The notes below the pieces were generated by a model. That model was not told the DNA's origin, did not search any database, and saw only the letters and a list, made by a program, of their open reading frames with translations. From Trifolium pratense (lineage: Eukaryota; Streptophyta; Magnoliopsida; Fabales; Fabaceae), in contig NC_060063.1 in the NCBI RefSeq assembly GCF_020283565.1, positions 21,940,777 through 22,004,776 on the forward strand: a stretch of DNA of 64,000 nt, in the 5' to 3' direction. The position numbers and the translations under genes were made by a program. This document shows, piece by piece, positions 54,207 through 63,998 of this stretch. Every line of letters starts with the position of its first letter. Positions within the stretch are counted from its first letter, which is position 1.

Positions 54207-54584
54207 TATGATCTTGTTTGTAATGATTTTTGTTCTTGCCCTTCTGTGGCTTTTTGTAACTATTTTGTATGCCCTGTTGTGGCTTTGAACAATTTGCCCC
54301 TTGGCTGGGTCCTTTATAAATTTCTTTATTCGCCTGATTTCTTCTCTTTATAACTTTATGGATTATTTTTGCATTACGTTGTGAGGTAACGCCTTCTGTT
54401 GTTCTCGTCTAGGAAACTTTGTCCTTGCACCTGTGACATTTTCTACTTTCTATAATAATTGTAAATTGATACAAATAACGTTATACCTGTTGTCTTTTGG
54501 CGTTATAATGAATCGCCTGCTTTGGTTGTGTATAAGCTTCTTCTGGCGGTGTTGATAATCTCGCCTTTTTAATTTTTCTTTTTC

Positions 54585-55490
54585 TGACGTACCCAACTCG
54601 TAAGACTTACAGGTAACGCCAAGGCTTTGCAACCTTTTTTAAAATTTTTTTTTTTTTTCTGACGTACCCAACTCGTAAGACTTACAGGTAACGCCAAGGC
54701 CTTTCAACCTTTTTTAATTTTGCTTTTTCTGATGTACCCAACTCGTAAGACTTACAGGTAACGCCAAGGCCTTTCAACCTTTTTTAATTTTGCTTTTTCT
54801 GACGTACCCAACTCGTAAGACTTACAGGTAACGCCAAGGCCTTTCAACCTTTTTTTAATTTTGCTTTTTCTGACGTACCCAACTCGTAAGACTTACAGGT
54901 AACGCCAAGGCCTTTCAACCTTTTTTTAATTTTGCTTTTTCTGACGTACCCAACTCGTAAGACTTACAGGTAACGCCAAGGCCTTTCAACCTTTTTTTAA
55001 TTTTGCTTTTTCTGACGTACCCAACTCGTAAGACTTACAGGTAACGCCAAGGCCTTTCAACCTTTTTTTAATTTTGCTTTTTCTGACGTACCCAACTCGT
55101 AAGACTTACAGGTAACGCCAAGGCCTTTCAACCTTTTTTTAATTTTGCTTTTTCTGACGTACCCAACTCGTAAGACTTACAGGTAACGCCAAGGCCTTGC
55201 AACCTTTTTAATTTTTTCTTTTTCTGACGTACCCAACTCGTAGGTGACGCCAAGGCACTGTAACCCTTGTTTAATAATATTTTTTTTTTTTTTCTGACGT
55301 ACCCAACTCGTAGGTGACGCCAAGGCACTGTAACCCTTGTTTATTTATTATTTTTTTTTCTGACGTACCCAACTCGTAGGTGACGCCAAGGCACTGTAAC
55401 CCTTGTTTATTTATTATTTTTTTTTTTTTTTTTTTCTGACGTACCCAACTCGTAGGTGACGCCAAGGCACTGTAACCCTTGTTTTTGGTT
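54585..55490 (+). repeat. 13-copy tandem array, ~70-bp unit, in gypsy element E
   Basis: TGACGTACCCAACTCGTA recurs at 54585, 54660, 54730 (one variant base), 54800, 54871, 54942, 55013, 55084, 55155, 55225, 55295, 55361 and 55437. The first nine units have the long form with AGACTTACAGGTAACGCC; the last four a short form with GGTGACGCC and longer T runs. It lies between pol and antisense gene 3. Tandem arrays in this part of Tat/Ogre elements are known and can seed satellite DNA. Confidence 0.93.
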
Positions 55491-55812
55491 CAGCGCTCAC
55501 ATCTGAGTTGATCTTTAAATAAAGATTCAGAGCTCAAGTTTGAGATAACCATTTTTGTTGGTTCAGAGCCCGTAACTTAATCAGGTTGACCTTTATTGAC
55601 GCAAATATTTTGGGATATGCAGGAAGATATAAACTACTAGAATTTTGAAATTCAATGAGCCTCGATAAAAACCCCCGTTGAAACAGGGGAAAAGAGTGTC
55701 TCATTGTTTTTTATTCATTTATGAAAATGGTTCTTATACATCATTTAAAAATATTGCTAAAAGAAGAGAATGGTTTTACTTATTCTTCCACCGATAAAGT
55801 GATGCTCCGTGA

Positions 55813-58800
55813 TTAGCTATAGTAGAACTTTAGGTTTGCTACGTTCCATGTCCTTGGGAGGATTTTTCCTTCCATGGTCTCTAGGCGATATGCTCCTCCT
55901 TCGAAAGCTTCTTGCACCCGAAAGGGGCCTTCCCAGTTTGCTGCGAACTTTCCTCCTTTATCCTTTCCCATAGGTCTTTTCAGCACCAGGTCGCCTTCTT
56001 GAAAACTCCTTTGTTTGACTCTCGTATTATAACGCCTAGCGGCTCTTTGCTTTATGGCGAATTCCCTGAAATGCGCTCTTTCTCTTCTTTCCTCGATCAT
56101 GTCTAGGTTCTCTTCCAGAGCTCTGTCGTTCTCTTCCTGCGTCGTGGTTTCTCTGCGCCAACTAGGAGGATTTATTTCCACCGGGATCATCGCGTCCGAA
56201 CCATAGACCATTGTAAATGGCGCTTCTCCTGTCGAGGATTGGGGAGTGGTGTGATACGACCAGAGGATGGGTGAGATGTGGGCTACCCAAGCTTCGCCTT
56301 TACTATCTAGCCTTCTTTTTAAGGCTCTTAGTATCACCTTATTTGCTGACTCTGCTTGTCCGTTAGCTTGTGGATGCTCCACTGATATAAAGGTGTTTTT
56401 TATTCCTTTGCTTTGACAGAATTCAACGACCTTTTCGCTGGCGAACTGTGTACCGTTGTCGGATACGATGTATTTGGGCAATCCAAATCTGCAGATGATT
56501 TTCTTCCAATAAAAGATTTTTACCTGTTCCGCCGAGATGCTGGATACCGGCTCTGCTTCAATCCATTTTGTAAAGTAGTCTACGGCGACGATGATCCATC
56601 GCGCTTGTTTATAGCCAACCGGAAATGGACCAACGATATCTACACCCCACATGAAAAAGGGCCAAGGGGATAACACTGACTTCAGTGGCTCCCCCGGAAC
56701 GTGATGCAGGTTGGCGTGTCTTTGGCATTTGTCACAGTTTCTTACATACATGGCGGTATCATCATGTATATCTGGCCAATAAAATCCTGCTCTCAATATC
56801 TTTCCTGCTAATGCTCTTGAACCGATATGACTACCACATGATCCTTCGTGTACTTCATTCATGATGCGCTTGGCTTCTTCAGTACTGACGCATAAAAGGA
56901 GGGGGGACGCGAATCCTCTCTTATATAGCTTATCCCCTACCATTGAATACCATGCCGCCATTTTCCTCAATTTAAAAGCCTTTTCCCTTTCTTTCGGGAG
57001 CTCATCCTTTTGGAGGTACCGGATAATGGGCGATCTCCAGTCTTCTTCTTCTATTACCATCATTACCTCTTCCCCGTCGATGCTGGGAGTTTTTATGGTT
57101 TCTTGGATAACGGTTCTATGGCTTCCTGGTTTTTTGGTGCTCGCCAATTTTGACAATAGATCTGCTCTCATGTTTTGTTCGCGGGGAACGTAAATCAATT
57201 CGAACGAATCGAAATGCTTAGCTAGGTTTTGCACCTTCTCCACGTATTTGATTAACTGCGGCTCTTTCGTTTGAAACTTCCCTGATACTTGGTTGGTTAC
57301 CAGCTGGGAATCACTCATGGCCTTTAGCTCTTTTACCTCCATATCGCTTGCCAACTTCATTCCTGCTATCAAAGCCTCGTATTCCGCTTGGTTGTTGCTA
57401 GCTTTGAAGGCGAAACGTAGCGATTGTTCTATCATCATGCCATCCGGTCCTTCCAGTACTATTCCGGCTCCACTTCCTCGCACATTGGAGGCCCCGTCAA
57501 CTGAGAGTGTCCAAAACGCCGTTTTCTCTGTTGTTGGCGGAGTAGACATCTCCAATACAAAATCAGCTAGTCTTTGTGACTTAATGGCCCCTCTAGGTGA
57601 GAAGGTGATGTCAAATTCCGATAATTCCACGGACCACGCCACCATTCTTCCTGCCAAGTCTGGCTTTCGGAGGACATTCTTGATAGGGTAATCTGTTTTA
57701 ACAATTACCTGGTGGCTTTGAAAATACTGCCTTAACTTTCTGGCTGTGACAACTACCGCGAGAGATAACCTCTCTATTCTTTGATACCTTGTTTCTGCTC
57801 CCCTTAAGATTCTACTTACAAAATATATAGGTTTTTCTTCGCCCTCTATTTCTTGAACTAGAGCTGAACTCAAAGCTCTATCCGAGACTGCGAGATATAG
57901 GTAAAGGGTGTTACCTGGTAATGGGCGTGTCAAGATGGGCGGTGATGCCAGGAACTCTTTTAGTTGTTTGAAGGCTTCTTCGCATTCTGGCGTCCAGGAA
58001 AATCTCTCATTTTTCCTAAGAGATGCGAAGAAGTGGAAACCCTTTTCGCCCGCACATGATAGGAATCTGGATAGTGCGGCTATTCTGCCTGTCAAGGTCT
58101 GTACTTCTTTCACGGATGTAGGGCTCCTCATGTCTATGATGGCTTGGCATTTTTCGGGGTTAGCCTCTATTCCTCTGCTGGTGAGCATAAACCCTAAGAA
58201 TTTTCCGGCTTGTACCCCAAAGGAACACTTTGCTGGGTTTAGTCTCATGTTGTACTTTCTTACTGATCCCATGATGTCCAACAGATCATCATCATGGCGA
58301 CTTCCCTCGGAAGTTTTTACTACCATGTCGTCGATATATACCTCTAAATTCTTCCCTATTTGCTCAGCAAAAACCCTGTCCATCAACCTTTGGTATGTTG
58401 CTCCCGCATTCTTCAGTCCAAAAGGCATGACGTTGTAAAAATAGTTGCAGGTATTCGACATAAAGGCTGTATGGCGGGCGTCGGAGGGGTTCATCTTTAT
58501 TTGATTGTATCCGGAGTAGGCGTCCATAAAACTCAGCATCCTACACCCCGAGGCGCCATCAATTAACCTGTCTATGTTAGGTAGGGGATATGGATCTTTG
58601 GGACACGCCTTGTTTAAGTCTGTGAAGTCCACGCACATTCTCCACTTCCCGTTGGCCTTTTTCACCATGACGACATTTGCCAACCATGAGGGATATTTTA
58701 TTTCTTCGATGAATCCTGCTTCCTTTAGTTTCTCTACTTCCTCTGCTATAGCGACTCGCCTTTCTTCTCCCACCTTCCTTTTTCTTTGGGAAACTGGTTT

Positions 58801-60951
58801 TGTGCTGGGTGATATTGAGAGTTTATGTGTTATCACCCCTTCGTCAATCCCTGGCATATCTGAAGGTTTCCATGCGAATAGGTCAGCGTTATCCTTCAAG
58901 ATTTTGATGATTCGTCTCCTCTCCTCGCTGGGCAACGCTGTTCCCAAGCTAGTTGTCTGGTGAGGGTAATCGCCAATTTGAACCTGCTCCAGGTCTTCTA
59001 TAGGGCTTACCCTTCGATCTTGGAATTCCTCCCTTGGATCCATATCTGCGCTCTCTATCATGTTTATGCCGCCTGGAATTGCGGCTTGTCTTCTTTCGAA
59101 TTTTCCGCTTGCGCTGGAAGTTCGGTGTCGTATCTTTAAGCTGGACTCGTAGCACTTCTTGGCGAGAATCTGATCGCCCCGTACTGTTCCTACTCCCCCA
59201 TTCTCGAGGGGGTATTTTATTGCTAGGTATAAAGTGGACATGGCCGCCCCTAATGCGTTAAAGGCGGGTCTTCCTATAATAATATTATAGGAGGTAAAAG
59301 GAGTTTTAACTACCAGATATCGCACTTTGATAGTTTTGGCGTTGCTGCCTTCTCCAAACGTGGTAAGAAGGGAGGCGTAACCCATTACGTCCACTTGTTC
59401 GCCAGAGAACCCAACCAGGGTTCCGGAGTATGGTTGCAATTGCTCTTCTGCTAATTGCATGGCCTTGAAAGCTTCCCAGTACATAATGTCCGCTGAACTC
59501 CCCGAATCTATCAGTACTCTTTTTACATCACAGTTCAAAATTTGGACTTGTATCACTAAGGGATCATCGTCATGGGGTGCTACCTCCAAACCATCCTTTG
59601 CTGTGAATGCCAAATCCGGTACGTCTAATGGCTGAGGTTGACTTATGAGGTATATCTCCGAGATGGCTCGGCGTACATACCTTTTCCTTGCTGAGCTTGA
59701 TTCGCCCCCGCCTGAGAATCCCCCCGCTATTGTATTCACGGAGATTCTCCCCTTGGGAGGCTCTCTGTTTGGCCCAGGAGGGTCTCGTGGCTCCTGCCGG
59801 GGAACTTTTGGCACGACAACCCGCCCTTGGGCGGCGTCGTCAATAAATTTGCGAAGGTGTCCGCTTTTGATTAGTTCTTCGATCAAATCTCTTAGGCGGA
59901 AGCATTTCTCCGAGGAGTGACCTCTACACCTGTGATATGCGCACCAGGCGTTATCGTCCAGCCCCATGGGGATGTTACTGGTTCTCCTTGGGGGGAGGTT
60001 TGCCAAACCAGTGGCCAGAATCTCATTTAAGACGTAAACCTTTGAGGCGTTTAATGGCGTGAAGTCTTCATTGGCGGGATGATTCCTGAATTCTCTTCTG
60101 GGCGGTTGGCGGTAGGGTTTCCCATGGTGCCTCTGCCATGGGTCTCCTTGGTGGCCCCCCGATTTTGGTCGTGGGTGTTCGGGCGCTCTAGTGGCACGGC
60201 CCACGTATTCCTTCTCCTTAACGTCTCTTTGCCTTTTCTCGGCGTTACTTTCTTCGCCCTTGATATAACACTCCGCCCTCTTGTTCACCTCTTGCATCGA
60301 CGAGGCTGGCTTTTGGGCTAAGGACTCATTGAAATGTCCCGCTCTTAGCCCATTGTGGAAGGCTGCCACAAACATCTCCTGATTTGGATTTGAGACTTTG
60401 ATGGTGGCTTCGCTAAATCTGGCGAGGAAGTTACGCAATGACTCGCCAGGGTTTTGGCGGATGGAGAAAAGACTGGTTGATGTGACTTTCACGTGTTTCG
60501 ATCCAGCGAACTGGTGAATAAATTTTTTATGAAAGTCAGCATAACTCTCAATTGAGTTTCTTGGAAGGTTCATGTACCAACGCAGGGCGACATCCTTGAA
60601 GGTGCCGGCTAGTAATTTACACTTTAGATGTTCCGGAGCATTGATTATGGCAGTTTGTGTCCCAATTGCCATCAGGTGCTCCCTTGGATCCGTCTTTCCG
60701 TCGAAGGTAGGAAGGTGAGGAACCTTGATTGTTTCCACCACTTGGGCATCCCACAGGTGCTGTGCTAAGGGTTGTACGTCCATGACGCCCTCTCCCTCCT
60801 CCTCCTCCAAAGTCAATTTCGCTTTCTCTTTCTCATTAGTTCTTTCGGCTTCTATGGCCGCAATCTGAGTTTGTAAGCGCCGAATCTCTACGACGGCGGC
60901 TTGCAGGGTGTTAACGTTAGAGTTGTCGTGGTTTTCGTGTTCTCCAGCCAT
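55813..60951 (-). CDS. gag-pol: Gag-Pol polyprotein of gypsy element E (Tat lineage), intact
   Basis: A single uninterrupted ORF of 1712 codons, starting 84 bp after the 5' LTR. Approximate residues: Gag capsid 75-250 (TFDGKTDPREHLMA, LRWYMNLP); His/Cys knuckle-like CAYHRCRGHSSEKC (~350); aspartic protease LIDSGSSADI (~480); reverse transcriptase with YIDDMVVK (~871); RNase H 1 (~1000-1110); archaeal-type RNase H with DGASNVRGSGAG (~1149) and NNQAEYEALIAGM; integrase with an HHCC finger (HEGSC..CDKCQRH), then D (~1437, WGVDIVGPF), D (~1496, DNGTQF) and E (~1531, NGQAESAN). All catalytic residues are present. Gag and Pol in one frame and the double RNase H fit Tat elements; there is no Ogre-type intron or stop between them. 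It is probably functional. Confidence 0.96.
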   Translation of the reverse strand: MAGEHENHDNSNVNTLQAAVVEIRRLQTQIAAIEAERTNEKEKAKLTLEEEEGEGVMDVQPLAQHLWDAQVVETIKVPHLPTFDGKTDPREHLMAIGTQTAIINAPEHLKCKLLAGTFKDVALRWYMNLPRNSIESYADFHKKFIHQFAGSKHVKVTSTSLFSIRQNPGESLRNFLARFSEATIKVSNPNQEMFVAAFHNGLRAGHFNESLAQKPASSMQEVNKRAECYIKGEESNAEKRQRDVKEKEYVGRATRAPEHPRPKSGGHQGDPWQRHHGKPYRQPPRREFRNHPANEDFTPLNASKVYVLNEILATGLANLPPRRTSNIPMGLDDNAWCAYHRCRGHSSEKCFRLRDLIEELIKSGHLRKFIDDAAQGRVVVPKVPRQEPRDPPGPNREPPKGRISVNTIAGGFSGGGESSSARKRYVRRAISEIYLISQPQPLDVPDLAFTAKDGLEVAPHDDDPLVIQVQILNCDVKRVLIDSGSSADIMYWEAFKAMQLAEEQLQPYSGTLVGFSGEQVDVMGYASLLTTFGEGSNAKTIKVRYLVVKTPFTSYNIIIGRPAFNALGAAMSTLYLAIKYPLENGGVGTVRGDQILAKKCYESSLKIRHRTSSASGKFERRQAAIPGGINMIESADMDPREEFQDRRVSPIEDLEQVQIGDYPHQTTSLGTALPSEERRRIIKILKDNADLFAWKPSDMPGIDEGVITHKLSISPSTKPVSQRKRKVGEERRVAIAEEVEKLKEAGFIEEIKYPSWLANVVMVKKANGKWRMCVDFTDLNKACPKDPYPLPNIDRLIDGASGCRMLSFMDAYSGYNQIKMNPSDARHTAFMSNTCNYFYNVMPFGLKNAGATYQRLMDRVFAEQIGKNLEVYIDDMVVKTSEGSRHDDDLLDIMGSVRKYNMRLNPAKCSFGVQAGKFLGFMLTSRGIEANPEKCQAIIDMRSPTSVKEVQTLTGRIAALSRFLSCAGEKGFHFFASLRKNERFSWTPECEEAFKQLKEFLASPPILTRPLPGNTLYLYLAVSDRALSSALVQEIEGEEKPIYFVSRILRGAETRYQRIERLSLAVVVTARKLRQYFQSHQVIVKTDYPIKNVLRKPDLAGRMVAWSVELSEFDITFSPRGAIKSQRLADFVLEMSTPPTTEKTAFWTLSVDGASNVRGSGAGIVLEGPDGMMIEQSLRFAFKASNNQAEYEALIAGMKLASDMEVKELKAMSDSQLVTNQVSGKFQTKEPQLIKYVEKVQNLAKHFDSFELIYVPREQNMRADLLSKLASTKKPGSHRTVIQETIKTPSIDGEEVMMVIEEEDWRSPIIRYLQKDELPKEREKAFKLRKMAAWYSMVGDKLYKRGFASPLLLCVSTEEAKRIMNEVHEGSCGSHIGSRALAGKILRAGFYWPDIHDDTAMYVRNCDKCQRHANLHHVPGEPLKSVLSPWPFFMWGVDIVGPFPVGYKQARWIIVAVDYFTKWIEAEPVSSISAEQVKIFYWKKIICRFGLPKYIVSDNGTQFASEKVVEFCQSKGIKNTFISVEHPQANGQAESANKVILRALKRRLDSKGEAWVAHISPILWSYHTTPQSSTGEAPFTMVYGSDAMIPVEINPPSWRRETTTQEENDRALEENLDMIEERRERAHFREFAIKQRAARRYNTRVKQRSFQEGDLVLKRPMGKDKGGKFAANWEGPFRVQEAFEGGAYRLETMEGKILPRTWNVANLKFYYS

Positions 60952-61014
60952 GTGAAGATGTTTGATTTTTCGTCTAGTTGCTGTGATAGGCTGGGATCAA
61001 ATGATTTTACCGCA

Positions 61015-61032
61015 GCCCCACGGTGGGCGCCA
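61015..61032 (-). other. Primer-binding site of gypsy element E
   Basis: The minus strand reads TGGCGCCCACCGTGGGGC, a few bases after the 5' LTR. It is the TGGCGCC-type site of Tat elements. Which tRNA it matches should be checked by alignment. Confidence 0.75.
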
Positions 61033-61035
61033 AAA

Positions 61036-61515
61036 TGTTCTGGTAAAAAACGAGGGGGTTTGTATTATTGATCAAATGGTGTGATTACACTCAGTTCAAT
61101 CCCAACAACCCTGGGAGTTTGATAAGTCAGAAATCGATCCCTTTACAAATGAAAGTAAGGAGCTATTTATAGAGCTTCTAGTCTTCTTCTCCAAGCAAGG
61201 GCTCCTAAAAATCCGGTCTTCAGCGCCTTTTCCGGTGATGCAGCGTGAAAGTAGGAATAAAACCTTGGTCTCCAAGCCATGGCAGTTTCAAGGAGTTGGT
61301 TTCTTCATTCCTAAGTAATCGCTAAGGCAGAGGAGGATGAAGATATTTTGTTATCGTGTGTAAATCCATCCTATGGGCGGTATCCTTCATTGTCTACCTC
61401 GCCCAGGCCTTATATCGCCAAATGGACACTTAGAATTTAATTGTTTTGGGCCTGTTTCCTTTCTCATATTAATTGGGCTAGTTTGATTTTGCCTTTAAGC
61501 CCATTGCCCAGTCCA
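61036..61515 (-). repeat. 5' LTR of gypsy element E
   Basis: 480 bp with no difference seen by eye from 49340-49819. Followed by the duplicated GGTTG at 61516-61520. Confidence 0.93.
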
Positions 61516-61759
61516 GGTTGCAAAATAATAAATTGCATAAAGGGAATCTTTTCCAAATCGTCAACAAGGATTACTTCCAGGCTTCCAGCGACAAAGCCAA
61601 TAAAGTTCACTATCCAACTAATGAACCAATATGTTGTAATCACTCCCACCAAGTGAACATATCCAATAATGACACTATCCAACAAATTAACAACACAACA
61701 TATTCATGTTTTCGGTAATTAATTGAAAAATAATAGGTTCGGTTTATTTTATTTGGTAG

Positions 61760-61960
61760 TTTATTTTATTTTTGTATTTTGTTTGACAAACTCAAAATGT
61801 TTCTTGTTGATGCATAATGAGTTTGAGAGTAGGTGTTAGATAATAAAATAATAGGTTATGTTATTGGGCCTGTTAGTTTAGAGTTCATTAGGTTTTATAT
61901 ATATTCTCTAGTAATTCTTTTGTAAGGTAAGCTATTGGTATTCTATTGAAAAAGTTCAAA
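61760..61960 (+). repeat. Inverted fragment of element D family inside D
   Basis: TTTGACAAACTCAAAATG through GAGTTTGAGAGTAGG, then TGTTAGATAATAAAATAATA, repeats the end of D's internal region plus the first ~130 bp of its LTR, but on the plus strand, opposite to D. It breaks off at TTCTATTG near 61955. It is either a second truncated insertion or an internal inversion. Confidence 0.7.
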
Positions 61961-62176
61961 CAAACAGAAGATTTCCTTGCAAAAGTGTAAAACCCAAAGA
62001 TGCAAACCTTCAATAATCCACCACACCATGACATGCGTTTCTTCTTTTACTTCTTAGCAGCAGAGCACAACAATAATCGAAGAGCAAAATAGCTATACAT
62101 TCCCAAACACTTATGGGAATTCAACGGCGGAAGCCATAAGTAATTCAAGGCGGATCGAACTATGCTCTCGATACCA
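61956..62176 (-). other. 5' internal region and primer site of element D
   Basis: Non-coding leader next to the 5' LTR. TGGTATCGAGAGC (minus strand of 62164-62176) resembles the tRNA-Met primer site with a GA duplication. Confidence 0.6.
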
Positions 62177-62345
62177 TGTTAGAATTAGAGATACACAAAT
62201 AGAAAAAGAGAAAGAGACGGCTAGGGTTTCAATAGAATACCAATAGTTTGACATTACAAAAGAGTTACTAGAGAATATATATAAAACCTAATGAACTCTA
62301 AATTAACAGGCCCAATAACATAACCTATTATTTTATTATCTAACA
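62177..62345 (-). repeat. 5' LTR of element D
   Basis: 169 bp, close to 48521-48689 with a few base differences. Followed by the duplicated AAGGT. Confidence 0.85.
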
Positions 62346-62350
62346 AAGGT

Positions 62351-63398
62351 TTTAGACCTCATAATTTTTGGCCAGAGAGTTTTTGAAAAAGTTTGGGCTA
62401 GCAGGGTTGATCCAAGGGCTAAGAGACTCTAGCTAGAGTTTTCCTTCAAAAGTTTGGGCTAAATGAAGGCCTTGAAAAAGTTCAATATGATTATAACGTT
62501 AACATGACAATTTTGTTACAATAGTTTCTCTAATTAAGCTTATAAAAGTGAATGAAATCATTGATCGTGGAAATGAAAAATTTCATCGCTTAAGGTTTGA
62601 AATTATTGATGCATCGCATAATAATGAAATAATTACCAAAGGAAATTGCTAGTTATCACAACAGATAACTTCCCGAAAACATCACGAATACATTGCTACT
62701 AAATATCTTTCCTAAATAATATCTATGATCTCCCGTGTTTTCTGGCAAAGGAGTAATTTAATTGGCCAAGTATTCAATTCGGGATGAATTCTCTCGGGAC
62801 AAATAGCATTGCTCATTACCAAAAGCGTGTTGTTTATACTTAATCTTGGTTGACGACAAGACTAGAAAGAGCCCGCAACTTCTGCCTTATCTCGCCTAGC
62901 GACATGATTGAGCGCTTAATGTAAAGATCATAAATGTCTGTTATTTGTGTTGTATTTTTTAAACTAATGACCAATTTTTTTTTTGTTGACTTCCAAGTTC
63001 CAACCATGGTGACCATTTTGTGGACAAAAATGACATCTATGTTGGAAATGTTTCAATTTAAAAGTGTGATGTAAATATGTGACTAACTCCGCACTTGCTA
63101 CATCAAATGTGTGATGCAAATATGCCACTAACCTCGCTCTTGCCACATCAATACCATATAATAGATATTTGCATATTTTTATAATATAATATGTTAAAAA
63201 GGATAATTGTGTACACCCAATCTGTCTTATGGGACCTATTTGGGACATCAACAACAAAATTCAAAGGACTAATCTAATACAATCAAATAATTTATAGTAC
63301 CTCATATTGTATTTCCCCTTAAAATATATAGTCACATATTTCAAAGAATTCTACATCATAAGCTTGATTTCCCAATAACCTTTCTAATTTCCACCCAA
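62351..63398. other. Intergenic sequence right of element D
   Basis: No credible gene. A two-copy tandem repeat (45-bp unit, GTGTGATG at 63064 and 63109) is the only structure seen. Confidence 0.5.
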
Positions 63399-63998
63399 CT
63401 AACCCAATTCCACCCTAAATTTTTCCAAATCATCTTTAGAACTTTCCATCTCTTTCTTTGTCTCAAACAATTCCATGCTTAATTCTTGAATTCTCACCTC
63501 TAGCTTCTTTTTTTCCTCCTCAAGCATATTCACTTTGCTTATTTTCTCCACATACTTCAAAGCAAACTCCACTTGTGGTGCAAGCCATGACAAATCAAAT
63601 CCAAACACTTGAACTTCATCCCACAATACTTGAAGCCATTCACATATCTCTTTATTCATTTCTTCCACTTTAGTGATCTCAAGAAAATGTAAAACTCTTC
63701 CAAGAGCTGTAAAAGCCCAAGTTGCATAATTTGGAGTTCTTTTCCTTTGACACTCTATTAAACAAGGATGAATATTGCAAACTTTTTCTAGCAAAGGAAC
63801 ATAATCAATGTCAAAGTTAGCTAAAATATTAGCTTTGATTCCAATAAAGGTAGGATTTGGAATTGGTGGAGCTGAGGGTTGAGTAGAATGAAACATAGAA
63901 TCTTCCAATTGATTAGGAAGCTTCTCATGACTCATATAATCAAAAGGGTCATTGTGATTTTGATGTTTGGGATCAAAATCATTGGAAAAAGATTTCAC
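63399..63998 (-). CDS. Plant coiled-coil protein, C-terminal part (runs to window edge)
   Basis: 199 codons open to the right edge. The Met at 63998 may be internal, so the N-terminus is uncertain and the gene probably continues outside. After an Asn/His/Pro-rich start, a helical domain (about residues 60-160) contains a conserved-looking core: LLEKVCNIHPCLIECQRKR, WAFTALGRVLHFLEI and WLQVLWDEVQVFGFDLSWL. It ends with a Lys/Glu-rich coiled coil (~160-199). I recall similar helical-plus-coiled-coil C-termini in plant MATH/coiled-coil or PEARLI4-like proteins, but I cannot assign the family with certainty. It is a genuine host gene rather than a transposon frame, judged by the absence of flanking element structure. 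Confidence 0.6.
   Translation of the reverse strand: MKSFSNDFDPKHQNHNDPFDYMSHEKLPNQLEDSMFHSTQPSAPPIPNPTFIGIKANILANFDIDYVPLLEKVCNIHPCLIECQRKRTPNYATWAFTALGRVLHFLEITKVEEMNKEICEWLQVLWDEVQVFGFDLSWLAPQVEFALKYVEKISKVNMLEEEKKKLEVRIQELSMELFETKKEMESSKDDLEKFRVELG

Larger units (their letters stand above)
49340..61515 (-). mobile_element. Tat-lineage Ty3/gypsy retrotransposon E, intact
   Basis: The target duplication GGTTG (49335-49339 and 61516-61520) and two 480-bp LTRs that look identical by eye define E. On the minus strand the order is 5' LTR (61036-61515), PBS, gag-pol (60951-55813), tandem repeats, antisense genes, polypurine tract and 3' LTR (49340-49819). A second, archaeal-type RNase H between RT/RNase H and integrase, plus antisense ORFs behind pol, place it in the Tat lineage. 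Identical LTRs and an open gag-pol indicate very recent transposition. Confidence 0.95.
48521..62345 (-). mobile_element. Element D: short-LTR retrotransposon, split by the gypsy element
   Basis: The target duplication AAGGT (48516-48520 and 62346-62350) flanks two 169-bp direct repeats that start TGTTAGATAATAAAAT and end TTCTAACA on the minus strand. Next to the right-hand LTR is a PBS-like TGGTATCGAGAGC. Without the gypsy insertion the internal region is about 1.3 kb and holds no recognisable gag or pol, so D is a non-autonomous TRIM-like element. Confidence 0.85.

Noticed and set aside
54585..55490. CRISPR-like appearance of a regular repeat array
   Set aside because: Contiguous tandem units with T-rich, near-identical spacers, in a plant retrotransposon. 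It is a satellite-type array.
58360..60321. Long plus-strand ORFs opposite gypsy gag-pol
   Set aside because: Shadow frames of the 1712-codon coding sequence, without promoters or a conserved pattern.
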